A stretch of DNA of 64,000 bases, taken from Apostichopus californicus (taxonomy: Eukaryota; Echinodermata; Holothuroidea; Aspidochirotida; Stichopodidae). Below, piece by piece: positions 27,601-42,600 of this stretch (position 1 is the stretch's first letter; each line of letters opens with the position of its first letter). The notes beneath the pieces are model-generated. The model searched no databases. It was not told where the DNA came from and saw nothing but the letters and a program-made list of their open reading frames with translations. A program made the translations under genes and the position numbers. The DNA lies in NCBI GenBank assembly GCA_020650975.1, contig JAIPMN010000006.1:1-64000 (forward strand), in the 5' to 3' direction.

Positions 27601-30600
27601 CCCACTGACACACCTTGGACTATATGTTTAAGAACATGGTTTTGGCGACCATCCGATACCAATCCGACCTAGCCCCCCAAAAATACTCACCTATCTAAAG
27701 CTTCTTTCTCCTGTGACAGGTCGTCCAGTTTTTCTTGGATTTCAGGAGATGAGTAATGGTGATTCATGATTAGCTGGTTTCCAAAAGCTTCAAAAGCCTG
27801 AAAGGTTCCTGCTTTAGATTCCATCTCAGTGTGAAGCTCCTGAATATGAAAGGAGAAAAAGTATAAATATGTCTTTGAAGCTAAGAGACGGATAACGGCA
27901 ATTCTGACTTCATCACAACGCCTACCGACATTCCACTATTACACAGACTTTTCTGTTTCAGTGAAATGTGAAGGAAACAGTCGACTAAAGCACTAGCAGA
28001 AACTGAACAACTTAATTTTTGAAAGGATCATTTAATTCAGGGTAACATGCTTAGTCACCTTAAGAGCCAAACACATGTTTGAATATATATAAAAGAAATT
28101 TAGCTGGAGGGGGGTGGGGGGAGCACAAACAATTTCTTGAGGGCCCCCAAGCGGTACAAGATACTTAAGTTAATTATTGAGTAGTAGCTTTAACAAGGAA
28201 AAGAGGGAGGTTTCCATAACCATTGGAGCTGTTCTCAACTATTTTACATTTTAATGAAATCCCTTCGCCCCGTAAATGCAGACATTTGATGCCTCAGCTC
28301 ACTAGACTGACAAAGCTGTTTTTGTTTTAACCTATGGCTGCATTATCACACAATAACAAATCTTTTTTTGAACTGCTTCATCAAGCACTAATTCCATTAC
28401 TACTAAACACAAAACCTAGCCTACCCTATGCCGGTCCAGAAGTGCCTCTGCACCAGTCACATCCTTTGCCAGTTCATCGCTCGAAACCAGGACCATCATG
28501 CCGTTCACCCAAGACTTCAAGTCGCGATAGTCGCTCAGGAAACGCTGAAGGTCGTGGGAATCCACCAACTTGTCACGGCGACCGTTGGCCTGTTGACGAA
28601 ATAACGAAAAGGAGTCACGACTTTTAATATGACTTAAAATCTTCTAAAATGATTAGTAGAATGAGATGTAAATATGAGAAGTGTAGTTAAGCATGACTGA
28701 CAGCAAGAAACAGTCCATATTTCTGTCGAATGTTAAAACATCCACGAATGGATCAGTTTTAAGTATGTTTCCTGTGTTGATGAACAAACCTCTAGCAGTG
28801 TACTTTAGATGATATTTTGTAATGTTTGGATGTGTTTGTTTTTTATGTTTATTCCTTTCATGTTATACTAGATCACTGCTCATGTCGGGTACATCTCGTC
28901 TGAACTTTCACATAGTGGATATTTTCACTCCATTTTGGACAAAAGAGAGCCTTTTCACTTCTCGTTAACCATTTAATTCATGAATCTTCATAATTAAAGG
29001 AGACTTAGACAGCAACAAGGAACCGAAACCATTTGCTGAAATATTCAAGATTGTTTATCTTTCTTTCTTATCAATATTAGTCCACTCTGTTACAAGTCCT
29101 GTCTGCCACTCTAAAACATAACATTAATGTCAAAGTAACATTCCAAATAACTTCTAATCAATAAGTTTTAATCTAGTAGATTTCAGTAGCAAGTCATCCT
29201 GTAACGTAGACACACTGTTAAAATCAACACACCACATTGCTCTTACTCATCCTAGCTTCCCATGAATATACAATTCCCTAGTCAACTCAGAGAATAACCC
29301 ATTGTATTCCTCTCTCCCTCTCCCCCCTCCCCTCCTCCACTCCTCTCTCCCTCTCCCCCCCCTCCACCTCCCCCAGAGACAGACTCATCCAAACCTTCCT
29401 TCAAGCACATCTGAAGTTTCTCAGAGATAACTCACCCTGTCCTGGAGGGTGTGCCAGGCTTCATCAATCTCAGCTTTCTTTGCCTTGATGGGTTCCTCTT
29501 GATCTGGATGAGTCTCACAGAGTCGGACCGCAGTCTCATCAAGGTTTTGCACCTGATGATTTAAAACAAAAGTAAAGATGAATAAATAACACTGACGTTG
29601 AACGCAGTTGTAAGTTTACTTGTAGAAATGATGGTTCAATATAGTTACAGTTCATATATATTCTGGGGCAAGGAAAGTTATTTTGACGACACAATCAGCT
29701 ATTTTAAAGGGATGCTACTTCTATAATAATATTCTGCTGGTGCTATACGCAAGGTAAGCGGGGTTTATATTACAGATCAAACCTCGCAACCAGTATTATG
29801 CAGCATAAAATTGATTTTGAACCTGTGTGTTTACATTAGACACTGTGCTTGGTATCAGACCTATGCATTTGAGATCACTGTACAGTAAGTTGGTGTTTCT
29901 TTAACTGCAAGAATAATGCACAAAACCATACAGCTGTGTGATATGGAAGCACTGCTACTAATACCTACTACCATTGTGTCAACCAACAACAATGGAAGTT
30001 AAAGGTCACCGCTGACCAAGTGCTGCAATTACACGACAAAACTAATACCCTGCATGGAGTCTACATCCTCCCTCGATTCCAAAATGTTACCGTACCTGTT
30101 TCTCGAGGGCATTCAAGTCCCTCTCCAAGCCCTGGTGTTTGCGCTGCAAGGCCTGAACTTTGTGCAGATCGTTACCAAGATCGTCGGTATTGAGGGCAGT
30201 GTTCTTCTCATCGATCCAGTCTTTTGTTTCATCAGCATCCCTGCACAGAGATAAATATACAATTCAAGATATTAACAGAAGATATATAGATTTGCCAGAC
30301 TGTGTTGTGTTATAACACTCCACAGTGAAAGGTTAAGAAAATTGACAAAATAATCTGTCATATCGGTCAAACAAAACCCGTTCCTGGAATAAGCTAGTGG
30401 AGTATTAAATTTCAATAAATAAAAAGGAAACGAAAAATGTTACATTTAACCAGTGGGGCAGGAATGATTTTTTTTTTATTGGATTCAATGGTAAATAACA
30501 CGAGAGTACTGAATGGTGTAACCAATGTATCTCTTAGAACGTTTTATTCATTTGCGTGTGAATATTAACCAAACGGCTCATGAGAATAATGCCAAACTAC

Positions 30601-33600
30601 AAAAACAACTGCAAAAAACTCAAAAAACAGCATTAACATGAATTTTATTTCCTTCCAGAGGCAATTAATGACAAAGATGATTGAACAACTGCAAGATGTG
30701 TTCCTTACCTGAAGAAACGTTGCACTTCGTGGGCGGTACCCAAGCTCTCGGAGCGATCATCGGCAGCCTTCTGCAAGTCAGTCCATCTGTTGTTTAGTTC
30801 CTATGAACAGGATATATCAAGGTCAAAGTTGAACTATTCCAAACGTCTCGGGAAAACAAACACACTGCGAAAGCTTCACCAATCTCACCACTTTCACTTA
30901 CTCTTGATATCTGTTATGTTTTTATCGTCATAACGACAGGAAGGATTGCATCTCTCCCTTCCTCTTCTATTTGAATTTTTGAAGTTGCCTTTGTCGGGGA
31001 GAAGACTGAATTGTTTAAGATTGTGGCAGATTTTCTCCATCAAACGGTCTAACATAAAAACAGATCCCATGTTTTATTTTGCAGATTCTACTAAATTGAC
31101 AATATGATTTCATGAATATATCTGCATATATTAGGCTAGAGGCATTGTGTTAGGACCACACTTTCACATTCCAGCGTGGAACATTACATTTTTCCACAAA
31201 GATGACACTTTTATATGTACTTATGACACAACAGACAGACAGGAAACAACACATTTTGTTTTAAAACTAGATAGATACTTCTTCCTGCACAACAAACATT
31301 CTCCAGCTCTTTCCGAGACAAACAAGAATTATTTTCTCCTCAGTTTTAAAGAAACTTACATCTATTTTCTCGACCACAGCCTGGGCCTCTGGCGTTGGCT
31401 CAACGTTAATGTCGTCCTGCAGAGTTCGGTTGATTTCCAGTAGACGACCTTCGTTTGCTTTCAAGTCCTTCAGAGAAAAGATATGAGTAACCAGTGTGTA
31501 TGTTAGATTTAGCTATATACATAGATATAAGTTACATATATAGGTATTATTATACAAGGAGGCTCTATGGCTCTGACATTCGCTGCTCCAAATGTTAAAT
31601 ATTCTTATTACATTACAAGTTACTATAGAAGACAAAGGAGCTGATTTGTACTGAATCAAAATTGACATAAACGACACAAATTATCTTGGGTCTTGAATGG
31701 TGTAGCTTTCATGAAACTCAGTATCGTAAGCAACCTATCAATTGCGAGTTTTGGACATTGAAAGCAACTTTTGGTGTTTGAATATTTACATAGCTGAAAT
31801 TTACAATGCTACAAGATATAGATAGATAGATATATATATATATATATATCTTCACTTTATTATTAAGGGGAATAAAGTAATAATAATAATCACCTTCTGG
31901 AAATCATCAAATTTCTTCTGCATCACTTCCACTTGCTCCAAGTCATCACCAAATTCTTCAGCTCTGGCAACAGCTTCCTGTGAGTTAAAATATTCAAAGC
32001 AATGTAGTAGAATAATACACGACTGTTTGAAATTTCACTCTATTCTTACCCGGAATAAATGTTGTCATACAGTAATGTCAAAGCTTCAAAAGTTCAAATT
32101 CTAAATACCTCACCAACCTCTCCCACTCCCCCCCCCCCCACATCCCTTCCACCACCATCTTTCATAAACTTCTTGCACTAATTCATATTTCAAATTCTAG
32201 CTTATGTTACTACTCATGACAACCCCAATGCAATTACGGCATAAGTATTTGAAAAGTCTTAAAATGGAAGCTAAGCACATTTACACTGACCTTGTCCTTA
32301 ACCCACTGAATGAGGTCGTTGGCTTCTCTGATGAGGGCGTAGCGTTTCACCGCTTCCTCCAACTTTTGGCGACGATCCTCACCAGCATCCTTCAACTTGT
32401 CGTACCTGACGGAAAAAAGGCAGCTCTTTAGAGAGTCAACGATGCACCTTTCGTTTATTTTCTTTCAAAACAGGGAGGTAGAGTAATCACAGCATTTTCA
32501 AGAGGAAAACTAAGAGGTTGTCCAAGCAATTAAAAATCCATACAGGGAGTTAAACCCTTACATGGGTTAAACCTGTACAGGGGGTTAAACCCTTACATGG
32601 GTTAAACCAGTACAGTAGGTTAAACCTGTACATGGGTTAAACCTGTACAGGGGGTTTAACAAAGTGACTCAGCATTCTAGAAGTGCTGCATACAAAATAT
32701 CAGACACAGGATTGAAAATAACAATAAGATAAAATCGACTCATATATTTAAATACAACAAACTAATCCGGTCTTTTCCTTCTCCCCACACAACCTCCCCC
32801 ACCCCCACTTCTCCCACTCTCAATTTCCCCTGACTTCCCCGATCATATGCCATTTTAACCCCCCCCCCCCATCCAGCAGAGACAATCTATTGCCTGATTC
32901 TATTAGTGTCTGCAACTCACTGGTTCTCCAGCTGGTCTTGTCTTGCCAGGATGTTGCTCGGCTCCTCAACCAGATTAGATTGAGAGGCAGACTGGGCAGC
33001 ATCCAGCTTCTTGACGTAAGCGGCCGGAACGAATCCTTGACGGTCATGGACCTCCACCTTCCACCAATCCTGGTCAAAGAGGAAAAAAGAGGTAAACATC
33101 ATTTACATAATCATACAGATCCACTTCACCAAATGTGGCACTTTTTGTTAAATCTACCGATGACAGCCTTCATCTAAAATTTCACATAAGTACATAAGTA
33201 TACATATATAAACAAGTATACTGACATATCTCTCTTCTCTCTATATATATATATAAAGTAAAATGTTTAACCGTGTCTGGCTTCATGTAAATTATGTTTC
33301 TGACCCTGACTTTCATGTCCGTTGTGCTACATTGACAATCAAAACCAGGGCAATCTCATTACTATCCAAAAAGACAGAACTAACAAACATTTACACCAAA
33401 CCATGGTTCTCATGTTACTATATAGGCATCCCCTAACTTGCTAAGCTTCATATCAGTTTTGAGCAATATCACAACAAAATTATTTTGTCATCGAGACTCC
33501 TGACTGTATATTGACACACAGCCTTGCAAACCATGGCACATGTTACAGTGGTTGCCAAATTTGTACTTAGCACAGCAGAATATATTTTTTTAGAAAACCA

Positions 33601-36600
33601 CGGTTTTCATGTTGCCAAGTATGCTTACATGTCTTCATACTACCCTTGTTAGCCCTGTTGAGCAGTAACAAATTATGAAACCACGGTTTCCATGTTACCA
33701 TGTAAGGCTACATGACTTACTAACTTGTAAACACTATTGAGCTATATCAAGTTTATGAAACCATGGTTTTCATGTTACCATGTAAGCCTACGTGACTTCA
33801 TACTAACCTTGTTAGTACTGTTGAGCCATATCCAGTTTATGAAACCATGGTTTTCATGTTACCATGTAAGCCTACATGACTTCATACTAACCTTGTTAGC
33901 ACTGTTGAGCCATATCCAGTTTATGAAACCATGGTTTTCATGTTACCATGTATGCTTACATGACTTACTAACCTTGTAAAAACTATTGAGCCATATCATA
34001 TTTATGAAACCATGGTTTTCATGTTACCATGTCAGCCTACATAACTTGATACTAACCTTGTTAGCACTATTGAGCCATATTGAGTTTATGAAACCATAGT
34101 TTTCTTGTTACCATGTCAGCCTACATGACTTGATACTAACCTTGTTAGCACTATTGAGCCATATTGAGTTTATTAAACCATGGTTTTCATGTTACCATGT
34201 CAGCTTACATGACTTCATACTAACCTTGTTAGCACTGTTGAGCCATATCGAGTTTATGAAACCATGGTTTTCATGTTACCATGTCAGCTTACATGACTTC
34301 ATACTAACCTTGTTAGCACTGTTGAGCCATATCGAGTTTTAAAACCATGGTTTTCATGCTACCGTGTAAGCCTACACAACTTACTAACCTTGTAAACACT
34401 ATTGAGCCATATCAATTTTATGAAACCATGGTTTTCATGTTACCATGTCAGCTTACATGACTTCATACTAACCTTGTAAACACTATTGAGCCATATCAAG
34501 TTTATGAAACCATGGTTTTCATGTTACCATGTCAGCTTACATGACTTCATACTAACCTTGTAAACACTATTGATCCATATCGAGTTTATGAAACCATGGT
34601 TTTCATGTTACCATGTCAGCTTACTTGACTTGATACTAACCTTGTTAGCACTGTTGAGCAGTACCAGGATGTCATTCTTCTTCATGGAGACTTCCCGAGG
34701 ACTCTTCTCTGTGTAATCGTATAGAGCTACCACCAACTCTTTGCTGACATCATCACTAACGGGCAATTGCTGTTGCTGTAAAAATCATAAAATTTAAAGT
34801 GAAAACCTCCAAAACTAAACATGTGTACCATCATTTTAAAAAGGAGAGCATAAACACTAGCCTTTCCTTACCTTAAATTCATCAAAAAACACTGCTCTTA
34901 GCAATAGTTGATAAAGATACTCAAATATAGGTATACCTAAGTCTTATAAAAGATTCCAAATAATTTTCCAATTTATCTTGTCTTGCTCAGAAAGCATCTC
35001 TGATCAGATTTTATCAAGTTCATTTGACAAATTTGTTGTCTACAGGATGAAATCAAGTTTACCAATGACTGACAAATCAAGTCCTCCAAACTTTCCAGAA
35101 TTTTTCTGAGAATTAATTCCATTTTTGTCTTATTTGTTTACAATAGCAGTAGGATTACTCTTGGTCATTTCATCAATAAAGTATTAATATTTCCTCCCTC
35201 CTTTTTGTAAACTTCCATGGAAGTAACTTTATGCCAAATTCATGGAGATGGTTTCATCCCTAATGTTAGATGGACCTCTACTGATGGACCATGATGACAG
35301 TATGCAAATGAGGTGGGAAACAGCATAATCACCATTAAGACAGGTCAAAGGTGAGTGAATGGTAGCTGTTTACTAGTAGAGGTTATCAATTATAGAATAA
35401 CAGACTAATTCAGGTCATATCGATAGTAAGACCATTTCAATGCTTGATATGAGGATGACCTAAGATAAAAAACTTTTATCAAGAATGCAAAACTTTTTAA
35501 CATATAATCTTGTAAACCTTTGTGGTTTCATAATATTTGACTCCAAACATGTTAGATATTTGTAATGTTCCTACATATAATTTTATTCCCAAATTTGACA
35601 ACGGACATCTTCATCATGATAGCATTCTTAGCAAAGGAACAAAGTATTACAGAAAATTCAAATATGAAACCTGCTCTTTTCAAGCATTGTTATAAATCAA
35701 GATCAAGTTTTTTTATCTTCAGTCATCCCGTACTTACAGACAACAACTATAAACTGTTTCATATGAAATAACTTATCTTAAGTCACCCCGTACTTACTAA
35801 TTTTATAATCTCGTCTACCCCGAGATTTCTTTCATTGTCGTTTTGCTTCAAATATGAAGCTATTTCTACAAGTATATGTGCTTTTTCTTTTGGACTCTAC
35901 ATGAATAATAAACGCACGCATCCATCATAACAGATGGCATGTCATTCGGCTTCTAAATAAATAATGCAAGCTAATTTCTACAAAGTATGTGCTCTTTCGC
36001 CTAGATATTGAATTAATTATCGAGTCAATGTGGTGATTATTGATTGTCAGTCAGTAACTAGTACCTAACAGCATGCTGTAATACTTCATATTAAACAATT
36101 GAGCAGTCCAAGTGTATAGAATAATCCATCAAAAATGCACAAGAATGTTCCGAGTCGTACATCGTCAAGTTGAAAGAGCTCAATATTCAGGGCTTCTAAC
36201 TTTTTTAACAAAAATTTCGGGAAATTTTGCTAGAAAATTCCAGTCATTAATCTGACACTTCTGTGACTTTTTCACAGACTCTTTTGGAGTGTTGAAACCC
36301 TGAATACTGATGACAGTGCAAAGAGTAAAATTGAGCATGTAAAAACAAAGTAAAGTTACGATTCATATATATATTAATAAAAAAAAATACTTGCCTTCCT
36401 CAAACCATGTTTTACTAAACCTAACCCTTCTAAAATCTAGGTGACGCTGATAAACTATGACAGGATGTTTGTGAAGGGAGAAACGTATCTATTTGGATGA
36501 CATTATACCCAAATTGTATCCGGATTTGCAACTAGAATAGAATTATACTAAGTCTTTCAAACTGAATTTTACTTCTGCGATACAAAATTTGGGTTAATTG

Positions 36601-39600
36601 TTTTTTTTAAGCCGAAGGGAGGAGGGGGATGGGAAATGGGTGGCAGCGATATAAAGGAAATTGAATTAAACTAATGTGATGTTTTGTACTGAGGATTTTA
36701 AGAGCACCAGTGGTAACGTTTATCGAAATGAATACAAAAATGTACCATTGAAAGGGATGTGAATGAACTTTTTTAAGTTAGTCAATCTTCACAAATGTCT
36801 GTCTGTTAGGTATCCATAAATGAAGCCATTTGCAGATTAAGTTGACATAGCAACTATATTTACTATGCTGTTGCATTTAAGTGTTCTGTCTGTATGTATG
36901 GGTGTATGAATGTATGTTTGTCTGTGTACATGTATGTGTGTCACTGTATGTATGTCTGGCTGTGTGCATGTATGTATATACATATGTATGTATTCTCAGA
37001 GAGCAAAACCAATAATTATATTAGCTAAAGAGTTGCTTCTGGCATTTCTGGAACAACTGGAGCTCATTCTTATATTTAGGCTATTTACAAGCATCATTTT
37101 ACTCTACCAAGTTATATGTTAATATAGATCTTTCAAGTGCATCACTAAAAGGCTAAAGTTGAATTTTCGTTCTTTTGCATAGCACTATCAGTCAGTATGA
37201 GGAAGCATTTAGGCAATATGGCTTTAGTATGAGATTTGTTAACAACTATGAATTTTTCTACTTGTGAAGATATTTGTTATATTTATTTTTTTAACTGAAC
37301 TAAAGCATATTTTATAATATATATAAACTAAGGTGCAAGGTTAGTGGCACCCTCTAAGAATGCGAAGAAATTAAAATATAATTATGATATTATATCGCAA
37401 CTTTGTCCAGGGGAAGTGCAATGCTTGCCTTACAAGGAATTCTTAAAGGAGACACCAACCCTACTGTCATCTTTAGTTTATAGTTTTTTTAGTTTATAGT
37501 AAGAACACCTCCCCCAAACAGCTAAGACAAATCTTGCCCCGTTTGGGAGCATTTTGACCTAAGCTACCGACTAATGAAATCGAATACTAAAGAAAGATTC
37601 ATGTGATATACTTGCAGGGGTGCCTCTGTTTTCGTGTCAACTCCGATCTTATTCAAATAATACTTGATAGGTGTAGTGAAATGGTTAGGAACTGGAGGCC
37701 AAAGGGCAAACAGCAGATTTTAGTTTCCAATACTTAAACCAACAAAATGAAGCCTTTTCTTAACATTTGTTACTTTCCCCCAAATTTCAATGATTTGTAC
37801 ATGAATATTACTATTTGTTACTAACTGTACCATGATCAGCAGAAAAAAAATATTTGGGATTGTTAAGCATATCAGATTACCTTTGAAACAAATGATTAAA
37901 GTGTTAGTATTATAGTCATTAGCATAATGAATATTCAGGAATAACCTATATTGCAGTTATTGCACCTCCTTATATTGCCAGTTTTCACATTTGAAATGAA
38001 GTATTGATCTATATATGTCAATTTGTTGTCATTTGAGTTTAGTTACATTTTTTAGAATCCTCTCACCCCCGGTATTAATACCTTCATACACCCCAATCCC
38101 CCCTAGCCCCCCCCCCCTCCTGATAGCACCATCTCATATCTTTGCAATGGAATTCACTAAGAGGAATTCCTTTGAACACGTTCTCTCCTATTTATTCAAC
38201 TGAATATTCAACAATTTGTTTCTCCAATATAATTTTCTTCCTTCTTCATGAAGTTTTCATTACAAATGAATATTCAATGATATTCACTCTTTCAACAAAA
38301 TTTTCTGGAGTTATGTCTTATCTTATCAAAACTTATACTGAGAATTTCTTCAACTTATTTTAACACATTTGCTAGATTTCCCTAGCCCTTGGTCAATCCA
38401 TTTTCATATGTTTTACTTTCAACTAGCAATCTGATATAGCCATCTCCCCAGAATATATTGCCTTTATAACTTCTCTTTATCAACATTTTCATGCCCTTCA
38501 TTCCCAACAATATTCACAAAGAAGTCTTAGCCTTGGTTTCCCAAACTACGACTCATGTTTTTAACTTCATTTCAAGTTCATGTATTAGTATCCTTTCACC
38601 CATGGTTTATCCCATTTCACCATTTTCATGTTTCATATTATCAACCAGGCATGGTTGAATATTACATTATTTGTTATTGATATTCAAAAAATACAAGATT
38701 TGTTACCGCCTGGATTGAAATCACAGGCACATATTTTCATATCCGGTCCATATTTGTTTTGTTTTCTTAGAGGAAAGTAGAACTATGAAAGGAATATGAA
38801 ATTAAAGAAGGTTAAGAGATGAAGAGAGATGAGACGTTAATAGGTGGTTGCCATAGTACCATGATGCTTGGGGATAAACGTGCGGGTTTAGACTTACGTT
38901 ATCACCTGCCCTAGTACTCTTTGCAAGTAGAGGGTCATACTGGAAGAGAAACATGGTTTTTTAAAGAGAAAATGTAAAATTTGTGGGCATTTTGCCCTCA
39001 AAAGCAAAAACAAATTCAGGGGTGAGTGAAGAAAAGGAAAAAACAATGAAAGAAAATCATAAGAATGGGAAAAAGAAAATGGAGGTTGAAATTTAAAATA
39101 TTTTCGTTCCTCTAGAGGTTTGCTGGTGACATCTTTGAATGTAGCAGGTTATTGCAGAAATTTTATTGAAGAAGATAAAAAACAATTTTTTTCCTTTCAC
39201 ATTCTGTTCAAATTTGGTGTTAGATATGCAAGCCTATATCAGACTAATTAAATTTCAAATTTTTACTCTCTATGGAGAGAGAAATATGTTTTTGTCTGTA
39301 CCAAACTTTTGAAAAGCAAAACAATGTCAAGCTCGAAAAATGATCATGCTAAATAGGTACAAGTTAATTTTGAATATCTGAATAAACCACATGCTGCGAG
39401 ATTTTACGTGGAACAAAACTGATTCATTGGCCAAAAGGCCGTCCTTCTCCAGTCCTTCCATCGGCCATGTTAAAAATGGGGAAAGGTCCATTTTAAGACA
39501 CAAACATTCAGTAAAAAAACAGAATGAAAACAAAAAGCTCAATTTTGAAAAACAAAAATTGTACCTGGCAAAGTAAAACAGGAAAGGAAAACACAAGAAG

Positions 39601-42600
39601 GAATGTTGCATCATGGGCCAAAATAAAAAGTAAGTTGAGGAGAAATTATGTCTGAAAGAGGATATTAAACTAGTTAAGAACGGTCTAGATAAGAGCAGTC
39701 TAGATAAACTTAACGGAAACAAAAGGATAATGTTATTTCATGAACAGTAACAAAAGGACAATGTTATTTCATGCCACACAGGCTATAGAGAGTGTCATCT
39801 GGATGAAAATGTCATCACGTCATGAAAGGAGGACACAGCAGAAAAATTTATTTAAAGGACCACACCACTGTGCAGTACACGTCAGAAAACTTGCGAGAAG
39901 TTTACGAGAAAGAAAAAAAAACAGCTCATGCAACTTGTCTGTTGACCCGAAATGTTGGTACCAAAGGGTGAAGATGTTGGTGCCACAGGGTGAAGAAGAT
40001 ATTGGTAAGACAGGGTGCAGTTGAGTGTCTGTTTAAGTCGTATAAGTTCATTGAATACTTTGTCCAATATCATGCACCTATCTCAGTCACAAACTATAAA
40101 ATTCTGATCCCCCCTCAACCCACTCGTCATGTCGCCCACCCCCCCCCTCCCCCCATACTCCCTGTTTACCATACCTTGCACTCTTCAGCCTGGTTACGGA
40201 GCTGATCAATGGTTGGTTTGTAAGCCTCCAAGTCAGACATTAAAGCATCGTGCTTCATGAGCAGGGACTGCAGACAAGAAAATCAAAGCAAAACAAAAAG
40301 TGTTTAAATATCATACTTTCCCTATGCAAAACAAAACAATATGACTACAAAAAGAATCCTAAAAAAAGACTTTAAAAAAAATATGAAAAAAAAGTTGAGA
40401 TATTGGAAAAAGTTGAAAAAAATTAAATTCCAGACAAAAGCCTTGCTTCTCAAGAAGTATATATTTTTTAATTGCACACAAGTTGCACACATTTACCTCA
40501 ACTGCACAGCATAGAAATAATCAGTTTCTCAAGGTATTCATCACCTTTAAAGTGTCCACATCAAAATGCATTCGATACTCTCTCTCAACAGTTCTAGTAT
40601 ACTGGTAAGAGTCTTGAAGGAAAAGACTTTCAATTTCAATTTTTTTCAATTTTATTTATTCCAGTATAAATATAAATTTATAAATAGGATAAGAAGTACA
40701 TAAAGTAAACATATAATTACAGTGATTAGTTAGAGGTCAAATTTGAAAATATTAAAGTATACTAAAGATATCAATATTGAATATTAAAATACTTCAGATG
40801 ATTATGACAAGGGTTCTAAAACTCCATTTTGGGTAAAAAGTGCAGCTCTGTAAATGAAGGAATTTCTAAAAAGTGTGATTCTAAAACTTGGAGTTGAGGA
40901 TTTCTTAAATTGTATTATTGCACAGAGAGGTCAGTTCACAATGTAGCATTACCGTTTTGTAACTTCTCATTATCCGCCCCTCCCCCCCCTCCCCCTTCAC
41001 ACCTACCCTTTGTACATAGATAAACGGCTACCCCCTCCCCCTCCACCCCTTCCATGGGGCATAACAACAGGGTGCATAACTTACCTCAGCGCTGTCCTCA
41101 TCTTTACCGTAGTCTTCACTGCAGATGATTGGTTCCTTACTCTTCAGCCAATCCTGGCCTTCGTCAGCATCTGCGAAATACTGCTGAGCTTCCAGAGAAT
41201 CGTCCAAGTCATGTTCTCTCTGATCAGCTTTGTCCTAGGATGAAGAAGGGTTGGAAAAGAAAAATGTTGGAGAAAATCATTTAATAATAATAATAATAAA
41301 AAAAATAATAAGAATAATTTGCATTCTTATGAATTCATTTTCTTGTTCTAAAGAGGTTCCTTTAAACATTTAAAAATTACATTAATCACATTAAAAATTA
41401 AACATTTGCAAATCTGGGTTTTTAGTTTTGTTTTGTTTATTGGTTTTTTTTTTTGGTTTTTATTCATATCCATCTCTACCTCTGATCTGACAATTCTTAA
41501 TCTTTGACTTAATCTTGTTCATCGACTTCCTAATCCTTATCGCCGAAAAACAAATCATTCCTTAACTCTTTCAAAAGTTGACATGTATTTGTCTTTAAAG
41601 GAATTCTAGAAGAGGTCAGACAAATCCAGTCTCCATGACTCTAAAAGGAAACTGAATGATCGAAAAGACCATTGCTCCTTGAAGATGAAACTCTACGAGA
41701 CTGATGTGGACTTACCTTCAAGTTATTCCACTTGTCGTCCAGGTTGGTAAGACGATTTTCAATTTCGTCCTTGGCGAAGTGACCTATGGAAGTAGATACT
41801 AGAGTTAACAACCAATTACAATCTGAGTAACTTTGTAAGTTTTAGCTAATAATCCAAAGCTTGAAAGACTGTAACTTCTTAGTACCAGTTACTACTCTTT
41901 ATCTCCCTACCTCCACATGAAAGGTGTCATTGATGAGCATTCCATCAACAGAATTTGTTTTAATTTCTGACGAGTTAACATGACTTTTTCACGTCACAAT
42001 CTTTGTATTTCAAACATACATTCGTCATTTACAGCTTGGTAATATATTTTAACCTTAAGTTTAACTGAAACAAACTTTTAAAAAGCATTTTTCCTTCATC
42101 AGAATGATCAGCATTGCAAGCACAAGCATCGGATGTTTTGTATCGATCGTGAGTTCTCATACCATGAGAGAACATCTTTTGAAAATGTCCAGTGCTTCTA
42201 AAAAAGATCTGATTTGTTATCCATTATGGAAACATTACGGTACTGGCAACATTTTTAAGATCTTTTTGTAAATATTGGTAGTAATTTTCAACAAAATGAT
42301 TAAGTGCTCAGTTAATATATTAACTACTCCCCCCCCCAACTCCCCCCACCCACAAGCAAAAATAAAAAAAACACAAAATTTGAAAGAGAGACAAGTAGCT
42401 CCTCTACCTCTTTATAGCAATCCTCTCTGGCGATCAAAATGTAACATACCGCTGCTTGAAAATATCCTATTTCAGATCTTTGACAAACCATGTGAGAATG
42501 AAAACTAATTGCTATGACAACCGATGCAATTACCTTCGAGCATCATCTCCTCTCCCAGCTTTCGAACAGCGGTGATACGAGGTTCATGACCTTTGATCTC

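Noticed and set aside
33737-34342. Repetitive open frames on the plus strand in the SH3 intron
   Set aside because: Translation of the 83-bp array, antisense to the gene; no independent coding evidence.
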